DNA of 64,000 bases from Bergeyella cardium (GTDB lineage Bacteria > Bacteroidota > Bacteroidia > Flavobacteriales > Weeksellaceae), in assembly GCF_003614945.1 (NCBI RefSeq), contig NZ_QYCZ01000002.1:57109-121108 (forward strand), written 5' to 3'. A program made the position numbers and the translations under genes. Below, piece by piece: positions 15,793 to 24,025 of this stretch. The notes below the pieces were generated by a model, which was not told the origin of the DNA, searched no databases, and saw nothing but the letters and a program-made list of their open reading frames with translations. Within the stretch, counting starts at the first letter, position 1. Each line of letters starts with the position of its first letter.

Positions 15793-17934
15793 ATGAAAAG
15801 AATCTTTTTATTAGCTACTTTTCTCCTTAGCTTTTTACAGATAAAAGCCGATGAGGGAATGTGGCTCCTTATGCTTATCAAAAGACTGAATGGAGTGGAT
15901 ATGCAGAAGCAAGGGCTGCACCTCACACCTGAGGAAATCTACTCGGTAAACAATTCCAGTTTGAAGGACGCCATCGTGCAGTTCGGCGGAGGCTGTACTG
16001 CGGAGATTGTATCCAGCCAAGGACTGCTATTTACCAACCATCACTGCGGTTATGGGAATATTGCAGCGCTCTCTACACCAGATAAAGACTACCTAAACAA
16101 CGGCTTCTGGGCAAAGAACTACAGCGAAGAAATCCCTGCGCCAGGGCTTTCCGTAAGGTTTCTGGTAAGAATGGGTGATGCTACCCAGCGCATAAATGCC
16201 AAGCTACAAACTGGGCTTTCTGCAAAAGAGAGAAAAGAGATTATTGATGCCGAATACAAGGCAATACAGCAGGAGAACTCCGAAAATGGTAAATATACCG
16301 TAGTGGTGAAAGACTTCTTTAATGGAAATGAATTCTACTACTTCATCTATCAAGACTTTAAAGATGTAAGACTCGTAGGTACTCCTCCTGCCTCATTAGG
16401 CAAATTCGGTGGTGATACAGACAACTGGGAATGGCCAAGACATACGGCTGACTTCTCCGTATTCCGAGTATATGCAGATGCAAATGGCAACCCAGCAGAA
16501 TATGCTCATACCAATAAGCCCATCACCCCAAAACACTCCCTCCCAGTGTCTATAAAAGGGTATGATAAAGGCAGCTATACAATGATTATGGGCTACCCGG
16601 GGAGAACCAATAGATACCTCACCTCCTATGGTATAGAGCAGCTTGTGTTCAGAGACTATCCAGCTTGGGTTGAAGCCTCTAAAACAGCTATGGATGTAAT
16701 GAAAAAGTATATGGACAAAGACCACGCAACGAGTCTTAACTATGCTTCTCAGTATGCTTCCGTAGCCAATTACTGGAAAAACCGACAGGGAACAATAGAT
16801 GCTGTACTGAGCAATAAAACCATCAGCGGGAAAAAAGCCGTAGAACAAAAGTACCTCCAATGGGCTCTCCAACCAGCAAATGATGCTGTATATGGTGGCG
16901 TACTGAAAGATATTGAAGGCTACTACAAGCAGTCATCCAACAGAAATGTAGAGAGAAACTACGCTATGCAACTCCAAAGAAATGCGAAGTATATCTCTGT
17001 AGCCTATAGCTTAGGAAGCCTGTTCAAAACCTATGTAGACCAGGATAACGCAGGCAAATCAGCAATGAAAGCTAAAGTACAGGAGAGCATCAATAAGATT
17101 TATGAGAAATTTAATGTAGAACTGGAAGGCGATATGCTCGTACAAATGGTAGACCTCTACCGAAAAAGAGTAGCAGCAGATGTGGCTTCGCCTACGCTAA
17201 AGGCATTAGATATCAACAAACTCTCTAACCTTGCATACTCATCTGTATTTGCCAATAAGAAGTCTGCGGAGCATTTCCTTAACAATCCTGATAAGATAAA
17301 GCTATACTCAGACCCACTACTGAAATTAGCCGATGGATATGTGGAAGACAGTAAAGAACTCGCTGCAAAATATGAGAAGATAGATGAGTTCTTCCAAGAA
17401 AATACACGGGTATTCCTCAATGGGCTCATCAAGTCAGAACCTAAAAAAGCATTCTATCCAGATGCTAACTCTACGATGAGGCTTACTTATGGTAAAGTTA
17501 CAACACTTCCTCAGCGCACCGATAGACAGTACAACGGCATCTCCGAGAAAGACAACTTCTACACAGACCAAAGAGGAATCCTTGCCAAGTACAAAAAAGG
17601 TGATGAGGAGTTTGACCTCCCTCAGAGGTTCCTCGACCTGATGGCAAGCAAGAAATTTGGTGACTATGCCGATAAAAAGACAAACCAACTGCACTTGAAC
17701 TTCCTGTCTGATAACGACATTACAGGAGGCAACTCTGGTTCCCCAATTCTGGATGCGGATGGTAACCTCATCGGTCTTGCATTTGACGGAAACTCAGAAG
17801 CGCTTAGCGGGGATATTATCTTTGACCCTGCACTGCAGAGAACCATTAATGTTGACTCCCGATTCGTACTCTGGGTAATCGATGTTTATGGTGGAGCTGG
17901 GCATCTCATCAAAGAAATGAAAATAGTGAAGTAA
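15793..17934 (+). CDS. S46 dipeptidyl-peptidase, DPP7-type
   Basis: A 713-residue secreted serine exopeptidase with an N-terminal signal peptide (cleavage near KADEG). The S46 chymotrypsin-like triad is visible: His in TNHHCGY (residues 83-84), Asp in PRHTADFS and Ser648 in GGNSGSP. The residue 18 positions after the catalytic serine is Gly666. In characterised enzymes glycine here marks DPP7 (hydrophobic or broad P1), whereas arginine marks DPP11 (Asp/Glu P1), so DPP7-like specificity is inferred. It acts in the periplasm, releasing dipeptides for amino-acid catabolism, consistent with nearby gdhA. Confidence 0.9.
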   Translation: MKRIFLLATFLLSFLQIKADEGMWLLMLIKRLNGVDMQKQGLHLTPEEIYSVNNSSLKDAIVQFGGGCTAEIVSSQGLLFTNHHCGYGNIAALSTPDKDYLNNGFWAKNYSEEIPAPGLSVRFLVRMGDATQRINAKLQTGLSAKERKEIIDAEYKAIQQENSENGKYTVVVKDFFNGNEFYYFIYQDFKDVRLVGTPPASLGKFGGDTDNWEWPRHTADFSVFRVYADANGNPAEYAHTNKPITPKHSLPVSIKGYDKGSYTMIMGYPGRTNRYLTSYGIEQLVFRDYPAWVEASKTAMDVMKKYMDKDHATSLNYASQYASVANYWKNRQGTIDAVLSNKTISGKKAVEQKYLQWALQPANDAVYGGVLKDIEGYYKQSSNRNVERNYAMQLQRNAKYISVAYSLGSLFKTYVDQDNAGKSAMKAKVQESINKIYEKFNVELEGDMLVQMVDLYRKRVAADVASPTLKALDINKLSNLAYSSVFANKKSAEHFLNNPDKIKLYSDPLLKLADGYVEDSKELAAKYEKIDEFFQENTRVFLNGLIKSEPKKAFYPDANSTMRLTYGKVTTLPQRTDRQYNGISEKDNFYTDQRGILAKYKKGDEEFDLPQRFLDLMASKKFGDYADKKTNQLHLNFLSDNDITGGNSGSPILDADGNLIGLAFDGNSEALSGDIIFDPALQRTINVDSRFVLWVIDVYGGAGHLIKEMKIVK

Positions 17935-17960
17935 CTCCCTTAGAGTTTCAGATTCAATAA

Positions 17961-17990
17961 AAAATCCTCTCTATTTAAAGAGAGGATTTT
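17961..17990 (+). terminator. Terminator of the S46 peptidase gene
   Basis: A 12-bp perfect stem (17961-17972 with 17979-17990) and six-base loop, followed by a T run. Confidence 0.9.
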
Positions 17991-18045
17991 TTTATTTATA
18001 CTGCTTGAGGCTTCTTCTCAAAAAGTCTTTTATCATCAATAAAAA

Positions 18046-18072
18046 AGGTGGTCTGTAATGAACAGACCACCT
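18046..18072 (-). terminator. Terminator of gdhA
   Basis: An 11-bp perfect stem AGGTGGTCTGT/ACAGACCACCT with a five-base loop, followed on the minus strand by TTTTT; 32 bases past the gdhA stop. Confidence 0.9.
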
Positions 18073-18104
18073 CTCAAAATTATTATGATGATACAAAAAG
18101 TAAA

Positions 18105-19463
18105 TTATACTACACCTTGTGCGAGCATCGCTTCTGCTACTTTTACAAAGCCAGCAATATTAGCACCTTTCACATAGTTTACATAGCCGTCTTCTTCTTT
18201 TCCATAATCACGGCAAGCCTTGTGAATACCTACCATAATCTCTTTAAGTTTAGCATCTACCTCTTCGGAAGACCAGTTGAGACGGATAGAGTTCTGCGTC
18301 ATTTCAAGACCAGAAGTAGCTACGCCACCTGCGTTGGATGCCTTACCTGGAGAGAATAAAATCTTATTACTTAAGAAGTGGTTAATCGCATCCAAAGTAG
18401 AAGGCATATTTGCAGCTTCGGTTACGCAAATCACTCCATTATCTACTAATTTCTTAGCATCTTCCAAGTGGAGCTCATTTTGAGTAGCACAAGGGAATGC
18501 AATGTCGCACTTCACTTCCCAAGGGCGTTTGCCTGCGTGGAACTCTGCTGAAGGGAATTTCTTAGCATAGTCCTCTGCTCTGTTATTTCCAGAAGCTCTA
18601 AACTCTAATAGGTAATCAATTTTCTCTCCTGAGATACCATCTTTATCATAGATATATCCATCAGGACCAGAGATAGTAACTACCTTAGCACCCAATTGGT
18701 CAAGTTTTTTCACTACTCCCCAAGCCACATTTCCGAAACCTGAAACCGTAGCAACTTTACCTTTAAGGTCTTGTCCGATAGTTTTAAGCATTTGCTCAGC
18801 AAAGTATACTACACCGAAACCTGTAGCTTCTGGGCGGATTAATGAACCACCATAAGCTAAACCTTTACCTGTAAGAACACCTGTAAATTCATTTCTGATT
18901 TTCTTGTACTGACCAAACAGATAACCGATTTCTCTTGCTCCTACACCGATATCACCAGCAGGTACATCCGTCTCTGGACCAATATGCTTGCAAAGCTCAG
19001 TCATAAACGCCTGGCAGAATCTCATAATCTCCATATCGGATTTTCCGTTAGGGTCAAAGTCTGCCCCACCTTTACCACCACCCATAGGGAGCGTAGTAAG
19101 TGAGTTTTTAAATACCTGCTCAAAAGCTAAGAATTTCAATACTGAAAGGTTTACAGTCGGGTGGAATCTTAACCCTCCTTTATAAGGACCAATAGCTGAG
19201 TTCATCTGGATTCTGAAACCTCTATTTACTTGAATTTCGCCTTTATCATCTACCCAAGGAACTCTAAAAATAATCACTCTCTCTGGCTCCGCCATTCTTT
19301 CGAGGAGTTTCATCCCGTTGTATTCCTTTTTAGATAAGATGAAAGGGATTACGGTAACGGCTACTTCTTTTACTGCTTGTAAGAATTCTGGCTCATTTGG
19401 ATTCCTTGCTTCTATCTTTGCAACGAAGTCCTGAATTGTTTGTTCTACATTGTACTGTTCCAT
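18105..19463 (-). CDS. gdhA: NADP-specific glutamate dehydrogenase
   Basis: A 452-residue hexameric-type glutamate dehydrogenase. The substrate-binding segment (PYKGGLRFHP), the catalytic lysine region (LPMGGGKGG), the ammonia/aspartate site (DVPAGDIGVG) and the nucleotide-binding GFGNVAWG are all present. Length and the absence of insertions indicate the small NADP-dependent anabolic form. It catalyses 2-oxoglutarate plus ammonia to glutamate. It is monocistronic, has the best promoter in the window and a strong terminator, consistent with high expression. Confidence 0.95.
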   Translation of the reverse strand: MEQYNVEQTIQDFVAKIEARNPNEPEFLQAVKEVAVTVIPFILSKKEYNGMKLLERMAEPERVIIFRVPWVDDKGEIQVNRGFRIQMNSAIGPYKGGLRFHPTVNLSVLKFLAFEQVFKNSLTTLPMGGGKGGADFDPNGKSDMEIMRFCQAFMTELCKHIGPETDVPAGDIGVGAREIGYLFGQYKKIRNEFTGVLTGKGLAYGGSLIRPEATGFGVVYFAEQMLKTIGQDLKGKVATVSGFGNVAWGVVKKLDQLGAKVVTISGPDGYIYDKDGISGEKIDYLLEFRASGNNRAEDYAKKFPSAEFHAGKRPWEVKCDIAFPCATQNELHLEDAKKLVDNGVICVTEAANMPSTLDAINHFLSNKILFSPGKASNAGGVATSGLEMTQNSIRLNWSSEEVDAKLKEIMVGIHKACRDYGKEEDGYVNYVKGANIAGFVKVAEAMLAQGVV

Positions 19464-19489
19464 AATTTTTTGGTAAATATTATTGCTAA

Positions 19490-19519
19490 CAAAATTAATT
19501 TTTTTTTTTATTCTTGCAA
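19490..19519 (-). promoter_or_regulatory. Full Bacteroidota promoter, gdhA
   Basis: On the minus strand TTG (19517-19519), a 19-base A-rich spacer, then TAATTTTG (19490-19497): a full match to the TTG-N19-TAnnTTTG consensus. The -7 box ends 26 bases before the ATG. Confidence 0.8.
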
Positions 19520-19652
19520 GAGATATTTTATACTTTAACGAAAAATCATCAATATACCTCTATATATTTTTTTAATCCAAAATTAAGATGATTTAAGTGA
19601 ATTTTATTCTAAACAATACTTATTTTGATACATTTTTATAAAGGTAAAAAAA

Positions 19653-20768
19653 CTAAGAAACCGCAAATTGCCTTCCCGAAAAAGACTTAATATGCCCCAA
19701 GATTTCGAGTTCAAGTAAAACAGGGAGGATTTCATAGGTCTGTAAATCGGATTTCTCAGCAAGGTCATCCAAATTGATTTTAGGGTGGCTCTCTATAATA
19801 TCATAGAGTGTTTTCTGCATTCCTGAGAGTTGTGCCTTAACCGATTTCTGAGGGAAGAGTTCACCTGTGCTTTCGGCTTCTGATGGGACTTTCAAACCGA
19901 GATTATCAATAAGAGTTTTAACACTGGAAATAGTCCCCGCCTTATTCTGATAAATAAGATGATTACAGCCTTGACTGTACTTATCTGTGATACGACCTGG
20001 CAAAGCATAGACTTCCCTGTTATAGCCATTGGCAAAAGTCGCCGTACTGATAGAGCCCCCACCAAAAGCAGTTTCTACTACGATTAAGTTTCTGGAAATA
20101 CCCGCTATAATTCTATTCCTCTGGATGAAATGCTCCCTGTCGGGTTTATGGGAAGAATTAAATTCTGTAATTAAAGCACCGCCTCGCTCTAATATCTGCT
20201 CAGACAAGCGCTTATTCTTAGATGGGTAAAGAGTGTGGAGACCGTGTGCAAGCACTGCAACAGTAGGTACATCATTCTCCACAGACTGCTGATGCACTTC
20301 TGAATCTACACCATAGGCAAGTCCGCTCACTGTAAGGAGGTTCATCTCTTTGGTGATAGACAGGAAGTATCTTATAAAGTCCTTACCATAAGCCGTCATA
20401 TTGCGGGTACCAACGATGCTCACAGGTATAAGACTCTCATTGATAGCTCCTTTTTTATAGAGGATCGCAGGAGCATCTATACAATCATCTAAGAAAAAAG
20501 GGAGCTCACCACTGTGCCGAAGTAGAATCTGAATATTATTCTTCTCACAGAAGTCTAATTCCCTCTTTGCAAAGTCTAAATGCTCGGATGAGCCTATCTC
20601 GGAAATCATTCCCTGAGAAATACCATAGACTTTTGTAAGCTGTCTTTTATCTGCATTCCACACGGAGGAAGCACTTCCAAAAGCATTTATGAGCTTTCGG
20701 AAATTAGCATCTCCTATATTTTTACAGGAGCGTAGGGCGATGGAATAAAGATGCTCTTCCGAAAACAT
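19653..20768 (-). CDS. dprA: DNA-processing protein DprA
   Basis: A 371-residue protein with an N-terminal HhH/SAM-like region, the central Rossmann-like DNA-processing domain (SGLAYGVDSEVHQ, GGALITEF, FIQRNRIIAG) and a C-terminal winged-helix domain (about residues 310-371). DprA loads RecA on incoming single-stranded DNA in natural transformation. It is the last gene of a run with the MurU-like, RapZ-C, kinase and lipoprotein genes, 13 bases downstream of the MurU-like gene. Confidence 0.92.
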   Translation of the reverse strand: MFSEEHLYSIALRSCKNIGDANFRKLINAFGSASSVWNADKRQLTKVYGISQGMISEIGSSEHLDFAKRELDFCEKNNIQILLRHSGELPFFLDDCIDAPAILYKKGAINESLIPVSIVGTRNMTAYGKDFIRYFLSITKEMNLLTVSGLAYGVDSEVHQQSVENDVPTVAVLAHGLHTLYPSKNKRLSEQILERGGALITEFNSSHKPDREHFIQRNRIIAGISRNLIVVETAFGGGSISTATFANGYNREVYALPGRITDKYSQGCNHLIYQNKAGTISSVKTLIDNLGLKVPSEAESTGELFPQKSVKAQLSGMQKTLYDIIESHPKINLDDLAEKSDLQTYEILPVLLELEILGHIKSFSGRQFAVS

Positions 20769-20781
20769 AATCTGTCACAAT

Positions 20782-21495
20782 TTATTGAAAATACTTCTCT
20801 GCTTCTATTATGGACTCTGGGCGCCCTACATCTACTATACAGGCATTGTGTTTATACGCTTGGATACGCTCAGTGTGCATTAAATCTAAATATTCCTCCA
20901 TTATAGAGAACTTCCCTCTTCGAGTGATTTTAGCAAATATCTCACCGCTCACACAATGTATCCCACTAAATGCCAACTCTTCTAATGCCTCTCCCTCATC
21001 TGCCAGTCTCTCCTCTCCTGTCTGGGTATTCCGCCAACCTTTAAGGAGCATTTGAGCATTAAACAAGAGCTTCCGAGAGCTATTTCTCTCAGAAACGGCA
21101 AGAGTGGCAAGGCTTCCACTCCCGATATGAGCATCTATCAGTGCTGAAATATCCAAATCGGTAAGGATATCTGCATTCATAATAAGGAAGTTTTGCTCCT
21201 GCTCGAGGAATTTCTTAGCGAATATCAGTCCACCCCCTGTTTCTAATAGCTCTTCCCTCTCATCAGAGATTTGAATATTGGCATTAAAATGATGATTCGC
21301 CTGCAAGAATTCTATAATCTGCCCTCCAAAGTGATGGATATTAATTACAAAATCATTAATCCCGAAGCCTTGCAAGAACTTAATATTCCTCTCCAAAAGC
21401 GGAATGCCATTTACTTTTGCCAGAGCCTTTGGGTGATGGTCTGTAAATGGTCTTAGCCGTGTGCCTTTGCCAGCTGCAAAAATAAGCGCCTTCAT
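20782..21495 (-). CDS. Sugar-phosphate nucleotidyltransferase, MurU-like
   Basis: A 237-residue nucleotidyltransferase. The N-terminal signature AAGKGTRLRPFTDHHPKAL is complete, and NADILTDLD holds the metal-binding aspartate. The length (short, no C-terminal beta-helix) and context point to N-acetylmuramate-1-phosphate uridylyltransferase (MurU), which makes UDP-MurNAc in the anabolic cell-wall recycling pathway. Mannose-1-phosphate guanylyltransferase or a glucose-1-phosphate enzyme are alternatives on sequence alone. The presence of an AmgK-like sugar kinase two genes upstream in the same operon supports the MurU reading. Confidence 0.75.
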   Translation of the reverse strand: MKALIFAAGKGTRLRPFTDHHPKALAKVNGIPLLERNIKFLQGFGINDFVINIHHFGGQIIEFLQANHHFNANIQISDEREELLETGGGLIFAKKFLEQEQNFLIMNADILTDLDISALIDAHIGSGSLATLAVSERNSSRKLLFNAQMLLKGWRNTQTGEERLADEGEALEELAFSGIHCVSGEIFAKITRRGKFSIMEEYLDLMHTERIQAYKHNACIVDVGRPESIIEAEKYFQ

Positions 21496-21506
21496 ATTTC
21501 GGGGGA

Positions 21507-21911
21507 TTAATTATTGAGCTGAGGCTGTTCGTCGTGGGTAAGTTTTACCGATGCCTGAGGATAATTCTCCTTTATAAAATCAGTGATTTTCTCTGCAGAA
21601 TACACCGAGCGGTGCTGCCCTCCGGTACAGCCAAAATTGATTTGAAGATGCTCAAACCCTCTGCTCAGATAGTCCTCAATGGTAATGGAAACAAGGTGCT
21701 TAATATACTCCAAAAATTCGGGCATTTTCGTTTGGGTTTCGAGGTATTCCTGCACTTCTGTATCTCTCCCAGTCTGCTCTTTGTACTGGTCTATCCTGCC
21801 TGGGTTGAGGATTCCTCGGCAGTCAAAGCAATACCCACCGCCATTCCCGGTTTCATCTTTTGGGATTCCGCCTTTCTTGTATGAGAAGCTATGTATATCT
21901 ATATGTAACAT
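21507..21911 (-). CDS. Stand-alone RapZ C-terminal domain protein
   Basis: A 134-residue protein matching only the C-terminal half of RapZ (YvcJ). The diagnostic GCTGGQHRSVY covers residues 94-104, and FDCRGILNPGR lies at residues 29-39. The N-terminal P-loop ATPase half of full RapZ (about 285 residues in total) is absent, and no such frame precedes it. In Escherichia coli the C-terminal domain senses glucosamine-6-phosphate and binds small RNAs to control glmS. Here it lies between an AmgK-like kinase (3-base gap upstream) and a MurU-like transferase (11-base gap downstream), so sensing or handling an amino-sugar phosphate in peptidoglycan recycling is an attractive inference. Confidence 0.85.
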   Translation of the reverse strand: MLHIDIHSFSYKKGGIPKDETGNGGGYCFDCRGILNPGRIDQYKEQTGRDTEVQEYLETQTKMPEFLEYIKHLVSITIEDYLSRGFEHLQINFGCTGGQHRSVYSAEKITDFIKENYPQASVKLTHDEQPQLNN

Positions 21912-21913
21912 TC

Positions 21914-22900
21914 TTATATGAGTTTAATTTCTTTTGTTGAGATTTGATTAATCACCGATTTAAGCTCTGGAAAGTCTTTCATCCCTTGCCAGTCTTCCGA
22001 GATTTTATAGAGGTTTGAAAGCCCTCTGCCTATACTATTGATGAAATGCGCTTTCTTCTGTACCAAACCTCTGAAACCATACGCTCCGAGTACCTGTAGC
22101 GAACGGATAAGCGATAGCAACCCCACAGAATCTCTAAGCTGAGACTGCTCTTCCTGCCAGAAAGAGAGATAATATTCTATCATTTCTCTCTTAAATTCAT
22201 CTGAGAAATTAGCTTTCACTTGGTAGAGGAAGGAGACTACATCATACATCAGTGGGCCGTACATCGCACTTTGATAGTCTATAAAGAATACCTCATCATT
22301 TTCATCTACCATAATATTCCTCGCCTGGAAGTCGCGAATCATTAGCCCTTTTGGAGACAAAGCCTCTATCTTTTCCGCCAGTCTATTAAACTCCTTTATC
22401 AGTTTTGATTTGTGATAATGTGCCTCCAGAATATCGGCAAACATAAATTTGAAGTAAAACAAATCGTGGGTAATCGGGATTCTGTCATAGCTTTCGTACT
22501 CAAAAGTTCTGGCATAATCTACCCTGCCCTGCGTCTTCGTTTGGAGGAGGAAGAGCCTCTCGAGGGATTTCTTTACCAGTGCCCGTACGCTCTCGCTTTC
22601 CTGCTCTTCATTAATAATATCCGAAAGGGTATGCACTCCCAAAAACTGCTGGATGTAGAGGGTTCTGTCTTCCGAGATTTTGAATATCTGTGGTGTATTA
22701 AGCCCCAAGCTCGCAAAGAGCTCCGTAAAATAGAAGAAGGCTTCGTTCTCTGGAATATCAGGGTTTTGTGTGATGATGTACTTCTGCTGCGAGGTAGAGC
22801 CTATATAGTTCCTGCGAGCAGAGCCACTTTGGGGCAGCGCGAGGAAGCCGACCTCTCCACTGGCAAAGTCTTCAAAAAAGCGTTTTGCATCGTAAGGCAT
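21914..22900 (-). CDS. APH-fold kinase, AmgK-like
   Basis: A 328-residue aminoglycoside-phosphotransferase-fold kinase. The catalytic loop is RDFQARN (D190, N195) and the metal-binding aspartate is D208 in FFIDYQ, close to the RDYHAEN and LDFQ sequences of AmgK, the anomeric MurNAc/GlcNAc kinase. With the MurU-like gene it would convert MurNAc to UDP-MurNAc while bypassing de novo synthesis. The residues after D208 (SAMYGPLMYDVVSFL) also suit the family. It is not expected to be a resistance enzyme. Gaps to neighbours are 3 and 9 bases. Confidence 0.78.
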   Translation of the reverse strand: MPYDAKRFFEDFASGEVGFLALPQSGSARRNYIGSTSQQKYIITQNPDIPENEAFFYFTELFASLGLNTPQIFKISEDRTLYIQQFLGVHTLSDIINEEQESESVRALVKKSLERLFLLQTKTQGRVDYARTFEYESYDRIPITHDLFYFKFMFADILEAHYHKSKLIKEFNRLAEKIEALSPKGLMIRDFQARNIMVDENDEVFFIDYQSAMYGPLMYDVVSFLYQVKANFSDEFKREMIEYYLSFWQEEQSQLRDSVGLLSLIRSLQVLGAYGFRGLVQKKAHFINSIGRGLSNLYKISEDWQGMKDFPELKSVINQISTKEIKLI

Positions 22901-22909
22901 AGGCTGAGT

Positions 22910-23278
22910 TTATCGGCTATAAATGACTTCCTCGCCTTTCTCGTCGGTATAAACTCCAGAGGTATTTTCGTTTCTTACCGTCCAGCTCACTTTACCATCG
23001 GTAAATGTTGGAGCGTGGGAATGCCCTTCAAACGAAGCCTTAAGAACTCTCTCTGGTGCCGTACCGAGCTGTACTTTTGCTCCTGCCACATCGCCATCTG
23101 CGAAATAGGTTACTTTCAGTTCCTCACCTTTTTCACTTTTATAGACTACTTGTGTTTGTAGGTTTCCGTCAACGATTTCGGTTTTACCCATATTCTCTTC
23201 CTGTTGCTTTTCATTTTTAGTGCAACTTACCGTGCTGAGTAGCCCCACAGCTACCATAGCGAATACCTTAGTGTTCAT
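22910..23278 (-). CDS. Small lipoprotein of unknown function
   Basis: A 122-residue protein with a lipoprotein signal (LLSTVSC, C19) and a beta-rich mature part containing LKVTYFADGD and VSWTVRNENT. The size and strand pattern recall the lysozyme-inhibitor MliC fold, but the key cysteines and conserved motifs are not there, so that is only a weak suggestion. It is the first gene of the kinase-RapZ-MurU-dprA run, nine bases before the kinase gene, which suggests a cell-wall-related role. Confidence 0.6.
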   Translation of the reverse strand: MNTKVFAMVAVGLLSTVSCTKNEKQQEENMGKTEIVDGNLQTQVVYKSEKGEELKVTYFADGDVAGAKVQLGTAPERVLKASFEGHSHAPTFTDGKVSWTVRNENTSGVYTDEKGEEVIYSR

Positions 23279-23306
23279 TTTGATATAATTTAAAGTTAAT
23301 ACCGTA

Positions 23307-23314
23307 CAAATATA
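23307..23314 (-). promoter_or_regulatory. Promoter -7 box of the recycling operon
   Basis: TATATTTG on the minus strand, 28 bases before the lipoprotein ATG; it is the only such box I find for the five genes down to dprA. Confidence 0.55.
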
Positions 23315-23387
23315 ATGAAAATTTGCGGTTGGCAGTAGGAAGCTATTAGCCTGGCTTCTGGAGATTATTTACGAAAGATACTGTCTT

Positions 23388-23729
23388 TTATATTTTCTTT
23401 ACAGTGATGATTTTTATTCTCCTCGTTTTTATTTCTCCAAAAGGAGAAGAAACACAACTCACTTCACTATTTGTAAATTTATATTTTATTTTCAATTTCT
23501 GCTGATCTTTTCTGTACTTATCAGACAGATTGGTAGGGCTTAGCCTAAGGTCTCCATTGGGCTGAAACGGAGGGTTTCTATCTAGCATAATAATACCCTC
23601 AAAACACATAAACTGTGAATGATAAACCCCTGTAGCTTCATAGGTTTTATCATTATCTCTATTCTCTCTTTCGGTGTTGCAACCCACAAGCGATATGCCT
23701 AGCAGTGTTGCCAATAAAATCTTTTTCAT
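23388..23729 (-). CDS. Small lipoprotein of unknown function
   Basis: A 113-residue protein beginning MKKILLATLLGISLVGC, with the lipid cysteine at C17. The frame stays open 21 codons further upstream, but the lipoprotein signal fixes the start at 23729. The mature part is polar, with a basic tail (KTRRIKIITVKK) and two further cysteines. I do not recognise the family. It lies among other small lipoprotein genes, one of which is broken. Confidence 0.5.
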   Translation of the reverse strand: MKKILLATLLGISLVGCNTERENRDNDKTYEATGVYHSQFMCFEGIIMLDRNPPFQPNGDLRLSPTNLSDKYRKDQQKLKIKYKFTNSEVSCVSSPFGEIKTRRIKIITVKKI

Positions 23730-23887
23730 CTTTAATGTTTTCCCATATAAACGCTCTAAAGCTAAAAATATTTGGTTATTAGCCAAATCCATAATACCAA
23801 AATCAAATAATAGTATTTATTGGAATTTGCAAATTAGATTGAATAAGGCAATAAAGAAGCATTATGAAAAAAAAGTAAAGAGACAGT

Positions 23888-24013
23888 TTATATTCTAAGG
23901 GGATTTTCGTGTATAGAGAATTCTTGTGGCAGTGTGTGCCCTCTCTTTGAAAAGGCTTGCCCTGACAGATAAGCTGTAAAAGCTAAGCCTGCGAATAAAA
24001 ATAAATTTCTCAT
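23888..24013 (-). CDS. Possible 41-residue secreted peptide
   Basis: A short frame reading MRNLFLFAGLAFTAYLSGQA followed by a polar tail with SKRGH and ending ENPLRI. The first 20 residues look like a signal peptide. The ATG lies 13 bases downstream of the broken DUF6252-type gene on the same strand, so it could be co-transcribed. It may be a real small gene or a truncated protein; nothing else identifies it. Confidence 0.4.
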   Translation of the reverse strand: MRNLFLFAGLAFTAYLSGQAFSKRGHTLPQEFSIHENPLRI

Positions 24014-24025
24014 AATATTTAGGTT

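Noticed and set aside
21914..22900. Aminoglycoside resistance gene
   Set aside because: The kinase has the APH fold, but its motifs and its operon with MurU-like and RapZ-C genes point to an amino-sugar kinase.
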